Assembly: GCA_934120675.1 (NCBI GenBank)
Contig: CAKOUU010000007.1
Coordinates: 1 to 64,000 of the forward strand
DNA length: 64,000 nucleotides
Direction of reading: 5' to 3'
From: an uncultured Clostridia bacterium
GTDB taxonomy: Bacteria; Bacillota; Clostridia; TANB77; CAG-508
Shown here: piece after piece, positions 45,029 through 55,114 of the stretch
Layout: every line of letters begins with the position of its first letter
Numbering within the stretch: the stretch's first letter is position 1
Notes under the pieces: model-generated
What the model saw: the letters and a program-made list of their open reading frames with translations, nothing else
What the model was told of the DNA's origin: nothing
Database searches by the model: none
Program-made: the position numbers and the translations under genes

Positions 45029-46810
45029 ATGATGGGAATTATATATATAATAATATCATTGATATTATTTGTATCAGTAATATTGGTAAGAAAAACTGAT
45101 AAGAAACAAAATATATTATTTTGGATACCGCTTACAGCAGTAGTATTTTTAGCATTTAATTTGTTTTGTGGTTTTATATTATTAGTGTTAAGATTAAAAC
45201 TTACACTAATAACACTTTCAATTATAAATTTAATTTTAAGTGCAATTATTATTTGGAGAATTTGCAAAAATAAACAAATTCAAAAATATTATATAAAAAT
45301 AAAAGATGTTGTATTTTTAGTATTGTTACTTATTGTGGTTTGTACAATTGGATATAAACAATATGGATTACCATTTTCAGTAAAATATCAAACAACAGAT
45401 CCTGCAGTTCATTTTTCTGCGGCAAAAGAAATTTATGATAATAAATCATTACAATGGAATTGCAGTATGCCAGGAGCATCTTTAAATACAGCAATATTAT
45501 TTAATACTATGGATTTTGTTGTATCTGAATCAAACTTCTATTGTTTATTTATAATATTTGACTTATCAATTTTGTATTTAATATCAGTAATGTTTTATAT
45601 AGGAATTGCAAAAAAAGAGAACAGTATAATAAAATCAATAATTGCATTTATATTTGCTGTACTATTTATATGTGGTTATCCATTAAATAGTGTATTATTT
45701 GGTTTTGCATATTTAACTGTAGGAATATTAATGATGACCTCAATTATAGCATTTACACCATATATTATAGATTCAGAAATAAATAAAATGTTTAAATATA
45801 TATATATGTTTTTATTACTATTTGGAATATTCTTCTCATATTATTTCTTTGCACCAGTAATTTATGCAGCAGTTGGATTATATATATTATTTGACATGAT
45901 AAAAAATAGAAAAACAAAAAATATATTATCTATATTTACAAAAGAAAATATATTTAAAGTAATAATTTTATTAGTAATACCTACAATATTAGGAATATCA
46001 TATTTTGTATTACCAGCATTATTACAGTCAAATGATGTTGATGCAAGTCATATTAGCTCAGAGGGATTTATGTATAGAGATTTGTATTCAAACTTTGTAT
46101 TTATAATACCATTCGTACTATATTTTTGTTTTGACAAGATTAAAAATAAGAAAAATTGCTTTTTAAATATATTATTTATAATAACAGCAGTATTTACTTT
46201 AGCATTATTTTATTTAGGATTAAAAGGAAAAGTATCATCATATTATTACTTTAAAACTTATTTTTTAATAAGTATCTTAACAATGATGATGACTGTAAAA
46301 GCATTATATAAATTAATAGATAAAAAAGAAGAAATATTAGCGTATTCATTTATATTTGTTTATATTGCAATAATAGGAGCTTCTTTACTTGGGTTTGATA
46401 CAAAGTTACAACAAAAAAATGTATTATTTAATCCAAATGGGACTTTAGGTTCATATACAAACTTATATACATTTAATTATTCAATTTTACAAGGAGATGG
46501 CAAAATTTTAAGTAGTGAGCAAATAAAAGCAATTAAGTACTTAAAAGAAAAAGAAAATGATAAAAATAAAATTGAAGTTTATGGTAATATATTACAAAGA
46601 ATGTGGACAAGCAATATTGGAAAAATTACAGAAACAAATGATATGTTATTACTTCAAACACCTGTTGAACTTGATGTAGAAAAATGGCTTGAAAATAATG
46701 AAAAACAATATTACATTTGCTTTAATTCTAATGATGAAATTGACAAGAATTCCAGCAAATACAATGTATTTTATGAGGATACAGGAGTAATTGTTTTAAG
46801 TAAGAAATAA
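45029..46810 (+). CDS. Polytopic membrane protein, GT-C-like or polymerase candidate
   Basis: This 593-residue protein has about 12-13 hydrophobic segments and a soluble C-terminal domain from about residue 480 (ILSSEQIKAIKYLKEKENDK, IEVYGNILQRMWTSN). An early loop carries TTDPAVHFSAAKEIYDN, whose Asp and surroundings resemble the catalytic loop of GT-C transferases acting on lipid-linked sugars. It is 17 bases behind the acyltransferase. It could be an extracytoplasmic glycosyltransferase or the Wzy-type polymerase of the locus. No family is certain. Confidence 0.6.
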   Translation: MMGIIYIIISLILFVSVILVRKTDKKQNILFWIPLTAVVFLAFNLFCGFILLVLRLKLTLITLSIINLILSAIIIWRICKNKQIQKYYIKIKDVVFLVLLLIVVCTIGYKQYGLPFSVKYQTTDPAVHFSAAKEIYDNKSLQWNCSMPGASLNTAILFNTMDFVVSESNFYCLFIIFDLSILYLISVMFYIGIAKKENSIIKSIIAFIFAVLFICGYPLNSVLFGFAYLTVGILMMTSIIAFTPYIIDSEINKMFKYIYMFLLLFGIFFSYYFFAPVIYAAVGLYILFDMIKNRKTKNILSIFTKENIFKVIILLVIPTILGISYFVLPALLQSNDVDASHISSEGFMYRDLYSNFVFIIPFVLYFCFDKIKNKKNCFLNILFIITAVFTLALFYLGLKGKVSSYYYFKTYFLISILTMMMTVKALYKLIDKKEEILAYSFIFVYIAIIGASLLGFDTKLQQKNVLFNPNGTLGSYTNLYTFNYSILQGDGKILSSEQIKAIKYLKEKENDKNKIEVYGNILQRMWTSNIGKITETNDMLLLQTPVELDVEKWLENNEKQYYICFNSNDEIDKNSSKYNVFYEDTGVIVLSKK

Positions 46811-46879
46811 AAACATTAAAGTGTTGAAAAATTATAATTTCAACTAGTCTAGTATACTGAGAGAGGAATGAAAGTAGAA

Positions 46880-47560
46880 ATGAAAGTATTAATAATAATT
46901 CCAGCATATAATGAAGCTTTAAATATAGAAAAAACAGTAAAAGATGTAAAAGAAAATACAGATTATGACTACATTGTAATAAATGACTGTTCAAAAGATA
47001 ATACAGAAGAAGTGTGTAGAAAAAACAACTTTAATATGTTATCATTACCAGTTAATTATGGGTTAACAAGTGGAATACAACTAGGAATGAAATATGCATA
47101 TCAAAATAATTATGATGTAGCAATTCAATTTGATGGAGACGGGCAACATGAAGCAAAATATCTAAAAGGTTTGGTAAAAAGTATAGAAAATGGTGCTAAT
47201 ATTGCAATAGGCTCTAGATTTGTAAATCAAAAGAAACCACATTCAATGAGAATGTTTGGAAGTAATTTAATAACAGCAGCTATAAAATTAACAACAGGAA
47301 AAACAATAAAAGACCCTACATCAGGAATGAGAGCATATGACAGAAAAACAATTGAAGAATTTGTAAAAAATGCTAGTTTGACACCAGAGCCTGATACTTT
47401 AGTTTATTTTCTAAAAAAGAAAATGAAAATAGAAGAAGTACAAGTTGAAATGAAAGAAAGAGAATTTGGAGAAAGTTATTTAAACCCAATAAAATCTGCT
47501 GAATATATGATAAATATGTTTTTCTCTATAATATTTATAAGAGCTATAACAAAAAAATAA
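46880..47560 (+). CDS. GT2 glycosyltransferase, DPM1-like
   Basis: This 226-residue protein has only the GT2 catalytic domain: KVLIIIPAYNEALNIEKTVK, INDCSKDNTEE, VAIQFDGDGQHEAKYL and DPTSGMRAYDRK. It resembles polyprenyl-phosphate sugar synthases without membrane helices. The next gene is a DUF2304 membrane protein, a frequent partner, which could supply the anchor. The start at MKVLIII is chosen to match relatives; an ATG 12 bases earlier sits too close to the Shine-Dalgarno (GAGAGGA). Confidence 0.88.
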   Translation: MKVLIIIPAYNEALNIEKTVKDVKENTDYDYIVINDCSKDNTEEVCRKNNFNMLSLPVNYGLTSGIQLGMKYAYQNNYDVAIQFDGDGQHEAKYLKGLVKSIENGANIAIGSRFVNQKKPHSMRMFGSNLITAAIKLTTGKTIKDPTSGMRAYDRKTIEEFVKNASLTPEPDTLVYFLKKKMKIEEVQVEMKEREFGESYLNPIKSAEYMINMFFSIIFIRAITKK

Positions 47561-47590
47561 ATAGGTTATAAAGAAGGGAATGATATAAAA

Positions 47591-47953
47591 ATGACACTAA
47601 CATTAAGAATAATATTAATAGTATTATCTGTAATATCTTTTATACTATGTATAAGAAAAATAAAACAATCAAAATTAAAAGTAATGAATGCAGTTATATG
47701 GATGATAGGATGCATATTACTAATATTGATGAGTGTATTTTCAAATGGAGTAGAATATATTTCAAGTAAATTAGGATTTATGGCACCGGTAAATTTTGTA
47801 TTCTTTGTTATAATAGGATTTTTACTTATACAAAACTTTGTAGATAATATAAGAATTACAGTTTTAAGTGAAAAATTGAAAGACTTAGACCATTATATTG
47901 CTCTAGAAAATCATAGTAAAGAAGTTAATGGAGGAAAAGATGAAACAATATAA
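47591..47953 (+). CDS. DUF2304 family small membrane protein
   Basis: This 120-residue protein has three hydrophobic segments (about 3-20, 32-52, 64-85) and a charged C-terminal tail (LSEKLKDLDHYIALENHSKE), matching DUF2304. These proteins commonly lie beside DPM1-like GT2 genes, as here. GAAGGGA precedes the ATG. Its last 14 bases overlap the next glycosyltransferase and contain that gene's GGAGG, so the two are translationally linked. Confidence 0.85.
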   Translation: MTLTLRIILIVLSVISFILCIRKIKQSKLKVMNAVIWMIGCILLILMSVFSNGVEYISSKLGFMAPVNFVFFVIIGFLLIQNFVDNIRITVLSEKLKDLDHYIALENHSKEVNGGKDETI

Positions 47954-48977
47954 ATTATCAATTGTAGCAGCAGTATATAATCTTGAAAAGTATTTGCCAA
48001 GATGTTTAGATGCACTTGTTGGACAAACATTACAAGAAATAGAAATAATATGTGTTGATGATGGTTCAACAGATTCAGCACCTAAAATAATTGATGAGTA
48101 TGCACAAAAATATCCAGAAAAAGTAAAGGCATTTCACAAAGAAAATGGGGGAGAATTTACAACAAGAAATTATGGATTAGAAAGAGCAACAGGAGAATAT
48201 GTTACATTTGTTGATACAGATGATTATGTTGCTCCTGACTGGGCAGAGAAATTGTATAATGCAGCTAAAGAAAATGATGCAGATATGGCTGTATGTGGAT
48301 TTGAAAGAATAGATTTAGATACAGGAAAAGTAGTGTCAACTAATATGACTCAATTCGGAAAGTGTGCTAAAGAAGTAGATGGAAAAGATGATTTTGTATT
48401 ATTTATAAATCCAGCACCTTGGAATAAAATATACAAATTAGAAAAAGTAAAAGATTTAAGATTCCTTAATTTCAGAGGATTTAATGATATGATCTTTTTA
48501 GCAAGTAGTTATACAAAAATACAAAAAATAGCATTTGTACCAGATGTTTTATATCATTATTTTCTAAGATATGATTCACAAATACATAATGTAAATGAGC
48601 AAGATGTAATAAATTTTAAGAAATATCTACTAGACTTGAAACAGCTATATATTGAGCAAAACAAGTATGAAAGCATGAAATATCTATTAGACTTATTAGC
48701 ATTTATACATTTAGGAACATCTGTTATGTATAGAGCTTCTTATGACAAATCAATAGATATCAAAAAAATGTTAAAAGAAACAATAAAATATCTAGACGAT
48801 AATTTTTCAACTTGGCGAAAATCACCATATTTAAAATTTGGATATTGTGCAAAAAAAGGAATTAAAAATATAGGATTATGGGGAATTTCAAAATTATATA
48901 AATGGAATATGCCTATGGTATATATTAGATTATATAGATTTGCAATAGATAAATTGAAAATAGATATAAAATGGTAG
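47940..48977 (+). CDS. GT2 glycosyltransferase, EpsJ/CpsJ-like
   Basis: This 345-residue GT-A enzyme has KLSIVAAVYNLEKYLPRCLD, CVDDGSTDSAPKI, GEYVTFVDTDDYVAPDW (metal site) and a helical C-terminal half. The start is the ATG five bases after GGAGG inside the DUF2304 gene; an in-frame start 12 bases earlier lacks a site. It is the kind of enzyme that builds capsule or EPS repeat units in Firmicutes. The exact sugar is unknown. Confidence 0.9.
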   Translation: MKQYKLSIVAAVYNLEKYLPRCLDALVGQTLQEIEIICVDDGSTDSAPKIIDEYAQKYPEKVKAFHKENGGEFTTRNYGLERATGEYVTFVDTDDYVAPDWAEKLYNAAKENDADMAVCGFERIDLDTGKVVSTNMTQFGKCAKEVDGKDDFVLFINPAPWNKIYKLEKVKDLRFLNFRGFNDMIFLASSYTKIQKIAFVPDVLYHYFLRYDSQIHNVNEQDVINFKKYLLDLKQLYIEQNKYESMKYLLDLLAFIHLGTSVMYRASYDKSIDIKKMLKETIKYLDDNFSTWRKSPYLKFGYCAKKGIKNIGLWGISKLYKWNMPMVYIRLYRFAIDKLKIDIKW

Positions 48978-48985
48978 GAGAAATA

Positions 48986-50233
48986 ATGGAAAAAGAAATA
49001 CAATTTAGAAAAAATTTTATATGGAATATATTAGGAACAGGATTTAATGCATTTAATTCACTATTTTTTATGATAGCAGTTACGCGTATAAATGGTGTAG
49101 ATAATGCAGGAATATTTACAATTGCATTTTCAACAGCATGTATAATTTATATTATAGGTGTATATGCAGGTAGAATTTATCAAGTAACAGAACCTGACAA
49201 AAGTATAACTGATAAAGAATACATAATAAATAGAATAATAACAACTGTTTCAATGCTAATATTAGTAATATTATTTAGTGTTATAAGAGAATACGATATT
49301 TTTAAATCAATAGTATTCTTATTATTAACAATATATAAAGCATTAGAAGCATTTAGTGATGTAATATATGGAATATTACAAAAAAATGAAAAACTTGATA
49401 TTGCGGGTAAATCTTTATTTTTTAAATCACTAATTTCTGTAATAGCATTTGTAGCAATTGATTTAATTACAAAAAATATGATAGTATCAATAATATCAAT
49501 AATATTAGTAAGTTTACTAATACTTATATTTTATGATTTAAAAAATGGAATTAAATATGTAGATTTAAAATTACCAGTAAAAAAAGAAAATATAATAAAA
49601 ATATTCAAAGCCGGATTTTTTACATTTGCAATTTCATTTTTAGGAATGTATGTATTAAATGCACCTAAATATGCTATAGACAGCTATTTAGAAAACAATT
49701 ACCAGACAATATTTGGAATTATAGTAATGCCAGCAACTGTTATAGGGCTAGTTGCACAATTTTTAATACATCCATATTTGAACCAAATAGTTGTATTATA
49801 TGAAGAAAAAAATTTAAAAGGACTAAACAAATTAGCATTAAAACTAATTATGTATATTTTGGGAGTTGGAGTTATATCATCAATTTTAGCGTATTCCCTA
49901 GGAACACAAGTGTTAGGATTGATTTATGGATTAGATTTAAGTGCATATAGATTAGGATTACTTATAATTATAATAGCATCTACATTATATACAATAGGAG
50001 TAATATATTCTTCTATTTTAACAACAGTAAGAGAAACATTTTCACAATTTATTATTTATATTGTAATGTCTATTTTTGCATATATTGTGGCAAATGCTTG
50101 TACAAGAGCAGGACAAATTAATGGTGCTGTAATATCTTATCTTTTAATTATGGCAATGCAATTTTTAATATATACAATTTATACAAATATTAAATTGAGG
50201 GTTATATTTAATAAAGAAAAAATTGAAAAATAA
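48986..50233 (+). CDS. Wzx-type polysaccharide flippase
   Basis: This 415-residue protein has about 12 membrane helices of the MOP/polysaccharide-transport superfamily: NFIWNILGTGFNAFNSLFFMI at the start, NMIVSIISIILVSLLILIFY centrally, and paired helices to the end. It would flip undecaprenyl-diphosphate-linked repeat units across the membrane. The start follows GGTAGGAG; the ATG 15 bases upstream overlaps the previous gene. Together with the Wzm/Wzt exporter it indicates that more than one glycan is exported from this locus. Confidence 0.87.
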   Translation: MEKEIQFRKNFIWNILGTGFNAFNSLFFMIAVTRINGVDNAGIFTIAFSTACIIYIIGVYAGRIYQVTEPDKSITDKEYIINRIITTVSMLILVILFSVIREYDIFKSIVFLLLTIYKALEAFSDVIYGILQKNEKLDIAGKSLFFKSLISVIAFVAIDLITKNMIVSIISIILVSLLILIFYDLKNGIKYVDLKLPVKKENIIKIFKAGFFTFAISFLGMYVLNAPKYAIDSYLENNYQTIFGIIVMPATVIGLVAQFLIHPYLNQIVVLYEEKNLKGLNKLALKLIMYILGVGVISSILAYSLGTQVLGLIYGLDLSAYRLGLLIIIIASTLYTIGVIYSSILTTVRETFSQFIIYIVMSIFAYIVANACTRAGQINGAVISYLLIMAMQFLIYTIYTNIKLRVIFNKEKIEK

Positions 50234-50293
50234 TTACAATATTGATTTTGTAAAAGCACATATTTGTACTTTGAGAAAGGAATGAAATATAAA

Positions 50294-51274
50294 ATGAAAA
50301 AAGTAACATTAATAATTCCAGTATATAATTCAGAAAAATATATAGGAAAATGTTTAGATAGTATTTTAAATCAAACATATACAAATTTTGAAATATTAGT
50401 CGTAAATGATGGCTCAAAGGATAATTCTCAAAAAGTTATAGAAGAATATCAAAATAAATATCCAGATAAGATTATAGCAATTAATCAAGAGAATAAGGGT
50501 GTTTCTAAAACAAGAAATGAAAGTATAAAAAAAGCTAGTGGTGATTATATAATGTTTATAGATAATGACGATTTTTTAGATAGTGATTATATAGAAACAT
50601 TTATTACAGAAGCGGAAAAAGGTGATTATGATGTTGTACTTGGAGGATATAGAAGACCAAACGAAAACGGAAAAATAATAAAAGAAATGAAATTAGAAGA
50701 AACAGAATGGTCAAAATTCATGATAATGGCTCCTTGGGCAAAAATATATAAAAAACAATATTTAATTGATAACGATATAGAATTTTTGAGTGTCAATTTA
50801 GGTGAAGATATATATTTTAACTTAAAAGCAATGTTGATTAGTGATAAAATAAAAATAATACCTTACATTGGATATAACTGGTTTTTCAATACTTCAAGTG
50901 TATCAAATACAACACAAAAAAATATCACACAATTGCAAGTATATGAATTATTAAATAGTTGCTATGATATGGTAAAAGATGAGGGGCTACTTGAAAAAAA
51001 TTATGATATTATAAAAACACATTTTACAAGATACATAGTTTGGCTAATTTCTTTCTCAACTAAAAAATTAGATTATAAAATCATAAGCGACGAATATGAC
51101 AAACTATTTAATTGGCTTGAAGAAAAATTTCCAGACTATAAAAAGAATAGAATGATTAGCTATTCAAAACCAGACGGAGAATTATTAAGTATTAGATTTT
51201 TAACAAAAACTTTCCTAATCTTCCATAATATTCATCTGGGAAAATTATTGGTATATTTATACAGTAAAATTTAA
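50294..51274 (+). CDS. GT2 glycosyltransferase
   Basis: This 326-residue GT-A enzyme has KVTLIIPVYNSEKYIGKCLD, VVNDGSKDNSQKV, YIMFIDNDDFLDSDYIE (metal site) and MAPWAKIYKKQYL, typical of capsular glycosyltransferases. The start MKKVTL follows AAAGGA with 12 bases between; a 10-codon extension overlapping that site is rejected. It stands 60 bases after the flippase gene and precedes the ChW-GH25 gene. Confidence 0.88.
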   Translation: MKKVTLIIPVYNSEKYIGKCLDSILNQTYTNFEILVVNDGSKDNSQKVIEEYQNKYPDKIIAINQENKGVSKTRNESIKKASGDYIMFIDNDDFLDSDYIETFITEAEKGDYDVVLGGYRRPNENGKIIKEMKLEETEWSKFMIMAPWAKIYKKQYLIDNDIEFLSVNLGEDIYFNLKAMLISDKIKIIPYIGYNWFFNTSSVSNTTQKNITQLQVYELLNSCYDMVKDEGLLEKNYDIIKTHFTRYIVWLISFSTKKLDYKIISDEYDKLFNWLEEKFPDYKKNRMISYSKPDGELLSIRFLTKTFLIFHNIHLGKLLVYLYSKI

Positions 51275-51390
51275 AATAAAAATATTGACTATGTGCATAA
51301 AAAAATATAAAATTAATTTGTATTCATAAAATTTTAATTTTTAAATAATGTGTTAATTTTGTGAAAAAAAGTTGAGAGGAATGATGTTTT

Positions 51391-53595
51391 ATGACTAAAA
51401 AATTATTTGCAATTAGTATTGTTTTAATAATGATTTCTAATATATTTTGTAATATTTTATATGTAACAATGGCTGGCGAAGTTAAAAATAATGTAGAGGC
51501 AAATTTAACAGAAAATGTTTGTACAAATAGCAAAATCGAAAATGAAAACACTAGTGATGATACTAATGATAATGAAATATCTAATGAAACAGAAAAAAAT
51601 GAAATTATAGAAAACAATACTTCTAAAAATGAAAATCAAATAGAAAATAAAAATCAGACTGAAAGTGATACAACTAGTAATGAAATTACCAATAATACAG
51701 AAGTAGAAAACAGCATAGACAATAGTACAGTAAGCGAAAGTACAGTAAATGAAAATCAAGATGCTATGATGTTGTTGTCAGAAGACGAAAATAAACTTGG
51801 TGTTACATACAGGACACATGTTGAAAACATAGGATGGCAAGATTATGTTAAAAACGAAGAAATGGCTGGAACATCAGGAAAGTCATATAGACTAGAAGGA
51901 ATTAATATAAAACTAATTGGAAATAATGATTCTAATTTAAAAATAAAATATCAAGTTCATGTACAAAATATAGGATGGCAAGACTGGAAAACAGATGGAG
52001 AAATGGCTGGTACACAAGGGCTAAGCTATAGACTTGAAGGAATAAAAATAAAATTAGAATCAACAGAAGAATATTCTGTTAAGTATAGAGTACATGTACA
52101 GAATATAGGTTGGCAAGACTGGAAAACAGATGGGGAAATGGCTGGCACACAGGGACAGTCATTGAGATTAGAAGCAATACAAATAAAAATTGTTCCAAAA
52201 GTAAAAAAATCAATAATTACTTTACAAAATTTAAGTGATAAACAAACATTCTATAATCCTTCAAGTATAAATGTTATTGGATGGAAAATGTCAAATGTTT
52301 CTAATACTAAAATAAAAGCATATGTTGATAACACACAAATAGATGAAAAAGCAGTAACTTATAAAAAAAGAGATGATGTAATAACATCAATGGCTGAAAA
52401 AGGATATGGAACAGATAAAGAAAATCCAAATCCAGGTTTTGAATTTTCAATAAATTCGTCAAATATGACAGAAGGAGAACATAGTATCAAATTGGTGTTA
52501 TGTGCTTCAAACGGTGAAGTATTAGAACAAACAGCAGCTAGAATATATATTGATAGACAATTGCATGTACAATATAGGGCTCATGTTGAAAACATAGGAT
52601 GGCAAGGCTATGTAAAAGATGGTACTATGGCAGGGACATCAGGAAAATCTTATAGAGTAGAAGCATTAAATATTAATTTAATTAATGCACCAGATGATGC
52701 AAAAATATTATATAGAACACATGTACAAAATATAGGGTGGCAAAATTGGCAACAAAATGGTTCAATGGCAGGAACATCAGGGAAATCTTACAGAATAGAA
52801 GCAATAGAAATAATGCTTGAAAACTTAGATAAATATACCGTAGAATATCAAGTACATATACAAGACAAAGGTTGGTCTGACTGGTATATGGATGGCGAAA
52901 CTGCTGGAACAGTTGGACAAGGAAAGAGAATAGAGGCACTAAGAATACGTCTAGTTCCTAAAAAAGAAAAAAGACAATATAAAGGGATAGATGTAAGCGT
53001 TTATAACAGAAGTGTTAACTGGGGACTTGTAAAAAGAGACGGAATAGATTTTGCTTTTATAAGAGCAGGATTTAGAGGCTATGGTTCAAGAGGAACACTA
53101 AATGAAGACCCATATTATAAATTAAATATGCAAGGAGCTAAACAAGCTGGAGTTCCTGTTGGGGTTTATTTTGTTACACAGGCAATAAATGTAGATGAAG
53201 CAAGAGAAGAAGCATATTGGGTATTAGAAAGAGTTAGAAATTATAAAATTGATTACCCAATAGCAATTGACATAGAAGCACCTGGTTTGGAGAATCCAAA
53301 TGATATACCTAGAACTCAAAATTTAGATAAAAATACTCGTACAAGCATAGCAAGAGCTTTTTGTGAAACTATACAAAATGCTGGATATAGACCAATTGTT
53401 TATTGTAACGTAGATTGGGCATATAATTATTTAAATATGTCAGAATTATCTGCATATGATACTTGGATAGCAAGTTATAGAGACAATAATCCTGGCTATA
53501 ATGGAAAATATTCTATTTGGCAATATACAAGTAAAGGACAAGTTAGTGGGGTACTAGGAAATGTAGATAGAAATATCTGTTATAAGAAATATTAA
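51391..53595 (+). CDS. ChW-repeat surface protein with GH25 muramidase domain
   Basis: This 734-residue secreted wall enzyme has a signal peptide (about 1-28), an Asn/Thr/Glu-rich flexible linker (40-135), three ChW repeats (140-272), a beta domain (276-385), three more ChW repeats (388-518) and a C-terminal GH25 lysozyme domain (530-734). The GH25 part has GIDVSVYNRSVNW, FAFIRAGFRGYG and YPIAIDIEAPG, carrying the catalytic acidic residues. It should cut the MurNAc-GlcNAc bond of peptidoglycan. Its ChW region matches the M14-bearing protein upstream block for block. GAGAGGA precedes the ATG. Confidence 0.93.
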   Translation: MTKKLFAISIVLIMISNIFCNILYVTMAGEVKNNVEANLTENVCTNSKIENENTSDDTNDNEISNETEKNEIIENNTSKNENQIENKNQTESDTTSNEITNNTEVENSIDNSTVSESTVNENQDAMMLLSEDENKLGVTYRTHVENIGWQDYVKNEEMAGTSGKSYRLEGINIKLIGNNDSNLKIKYQVHVQNIGWQDWKTDGEMAGTQGLSYRLEGIKIKLESTEEYSVKYRVHVQNIGWQDWKTDGEMAGTQGQSLRLEAIQIKIVPKVKKSIITLQNLSDKQTFYNPSSINVIGWKMSNVSNTKIKAYVDNTQIDEKAVTYKKRDDVITSMAEKGYGTDKENPNPGFEFSINSSNMTEGEHSIKLVLCASNGEVLEQTAARIYIDRQLHVQYRAHVENIGWQGYVKDGTMAGTSGKSYRVEALNINLINAPDDAKILYRTHVQNIGWQNWQQNGSMAGTSGKSYRIEAIEIMLENLDKYTVEYQVHIQDKGWSDWYMDGETAGTVGQGKRIEALRIRLVPKKEKRQYKGIDVSVYNRSVNWGLVKRDGIDFAFIRAGFRGYGSRGTLNEDPYYKLNMQGAKQAGVPVGVYFVTQAINVDEAREEAYWVLERVRNYKIDYPIAIDIEAPGLENPNDIPRTQNLDKNTRTSIARAFCETIQNAGYRPIVYCNVDWAYNYLNMSELSAYDTWIASYRDNNPGYNGKYSIWQYTSKGQVSGVLGNVDRNICYKKY

Positions 53596-53675
53596 AAATA
53601 AAAGTGATTATATGATATGAAATTTATAATTTTACATTATATAGATATTTTTAATCAAAAAAGGAATAAGATAAA

Positions 53676-54104
53676 ATGAAAAAAATAAAGGAATTATATA
53701 AAAAATATAAAGAAATAATAAATTATTTAATTTTTGGTGTGTTAACAACAGTAATTTCATTGATAGTATATTATGTTGCTGTATTTACTTTTTTAGACCC
53801 TGAAAATGCAGTACAATTACAAATAGCAAATATTTTATCATGGATAGCTGGTGTAACATTTGCATATTTTACAAATAGAAAATATGTATTTGAAAGTAAA
53901 GAAAAAAATAAAATAAAAGAAGCAAGTAAATTTGTTTTAGCAAGGGTTACAACACTTGTAATGGATATGCTAATAATGTGGTTGGGCGTAACTGTTTTAC
54001 ATATGAATGATAAAATAATAAAGATAATATCACAAATAGTTATTATAGTTTCTAATTATGTGTTTAGTAAAATATTTGTATTTAAAAACAAAAAAAATAA
54101 GTAA
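53676..54104 (+). CDS. GtrA family membrane protein
   Basis: This 142-residue protein has four membrane helices and the GtrA signature: INYLIFGVLTTVISLIVYYV, ILSWIAGVTFAYFTNRKYVF and a final VSNYVFSKIFVFK. GtrA-like proteins are thought to flip undecaprenyl-phosphate-sugars or support glycosylation of surface polymers. The GtrB-like enzyme that makes such a lipid follows 66 bases downstream. AAAAGGA precedes the ATG. Confidence 0.92.
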   Translation: MKKIKELYKKYKEIINYLIFGVLTTVISLIVYYVAVFTFLDPENAVQLQIANILSWIAGVTFAYFTNRKYVFESKEKNKIKEASKFVLARVTTLVMDMLIMWLGVTVLHMNDKIIKIISQIVIIVSNYVFSKIFVFKNKKNK

Positions 54105-54170
54105 TTTATTACATATAAAAATATAAATATGGGGATATAAATATCTAAGAAAAGAGAGGAAAAATTCAAA

Positions 54171-55112
54171 ATGGAAAAGAAAAAAGTAACACTAGTAATA
54201 CCAATGTACTATGAAGAAAAAGTTGCAGAAGAATGCTACAAAAGAGTAAAAGAAAATTTAGTGAAATTAGAAAATTATGATCATGAAATAATTTTTGTAA
54301 ATGATGGAAGTAAAGATAAAACATTAGAAATTCTTGAAGATATTGCAAAAAAAGATACAGATGTTAAAGTTATATCATTTTCAAGAAATTTTGGACATCA
54401 AGCAGCAGTAACAGCAGGACTTCAATATGTAACAGGTGATGCAATAGTTATAATGGATGCTGACCTTCAGGACCCACCAGAATTAATACCAGATATGTTA
54501 AAATTATGGGAAGAAGGAAATGAAGTAATCTACGGAAAAAGAAAGTCAAGAGAAGGGGAGAGTGCATTTAAATTATTTACAGCAAAAATGTTCTATAAAA
54601 CTTTAAATGCATTGTCAGATGTTGAAATTCCAAAAGATACAGGAGATTTCAGACTTGTTGATAGAAAAGTTGTAGATACTGTAAATTCTTTACCAGAACA
54701 CAATAAATTTTTAAGAGGATTATTCAGCTGGGTTGGATATAAACAAGCACCATTTGAATATGAGAGAAAAGAAAGATTTGCTGGAGAAACAAAATATCCA
54801 TTAAAGAAAATGTTAAAATTGGCTTCAGATGGTATAATTAGTTTTTCAACAAAACCATTAAAATTAGTTGGTGCTTTAGGAATATTCTCAATTGTAATAT
54901 CAATTATATTATTAATTTACGCATTAGTTTCTTTTGCTTGTCATTCTCCTAATTTATCAGCTGGATGGACTTCTATGATGGTTGCAATAACATTTTTTGC
55001 AGGAGTTCAATTATTATCTATTTGGATAATGTCAGAATATGTTGGTAGAATTTATGATGAAACTAAACAAAGACCACAATATATTGTTGATAAAAAAATT
55101 AATATAAAATAG
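54171..55112 (+). CDS. GT2 glycosyltransferase, GtrB/DPM-like with C-terminal membrane helices
   Basis: This 313-residue protein has a GT2 domain (VTLVIPMYYEEKVAEECYK, VNDGSKDKTLE, IVIMDADLQDPPELIP, DTGDFRLVDRKV) and two C-terminal helices (about 228-252 and 262-288). It closely follows the GtrB/YfdH pattern, which puts glucose or another sugar on undecaprenyl phosphate. With GtrA it forms the second lipid-phosphate-sugar pathway in the locus besides the ArnC-like one. GAGAGGA precedes the ATG; a strong terminator follows. Confidence 0.92.
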   Translation: MEKKKVTLVIPMYYEEKVAEECYKRVKENLVKLENYDHEIIFVNDGSKDKTLEILEDIAKKDTDVKVISFSRNFGHQAAVTAGLQYVTGDAIVIMDADLQDPPELIPDMLKLWEEGNEVIYGKRKSREGESAFKLFTAKMFYKTLNALSDVEIPKDTGDFRLVDRKVVDTVNSLPEHNKFLRGLFSWVGYKQAPFEYERKERFAGETKYPLKKMLKLASDGIISFSTKPLKLVGALGIFSIVISIILLIYALVSFACHSPNLSAGWTSMMVAITFFAGVQLLSIWIMSEYVGRIYDETKQRPQYIVDKKINIK

Positions 55113-55114
55113 CA

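Noticed and set aside
25965..50250. Identical 18-mer TTGAAAAATAATTACAAT at two gene junctions (after the ArnC-like GT2 and after the Wzx flippase)
   Set aside because: It is almost pure A/T and straddles stop codons in Lys/Glu-rich ends, so convergence is likely; not enough to claim cassette shuffling.
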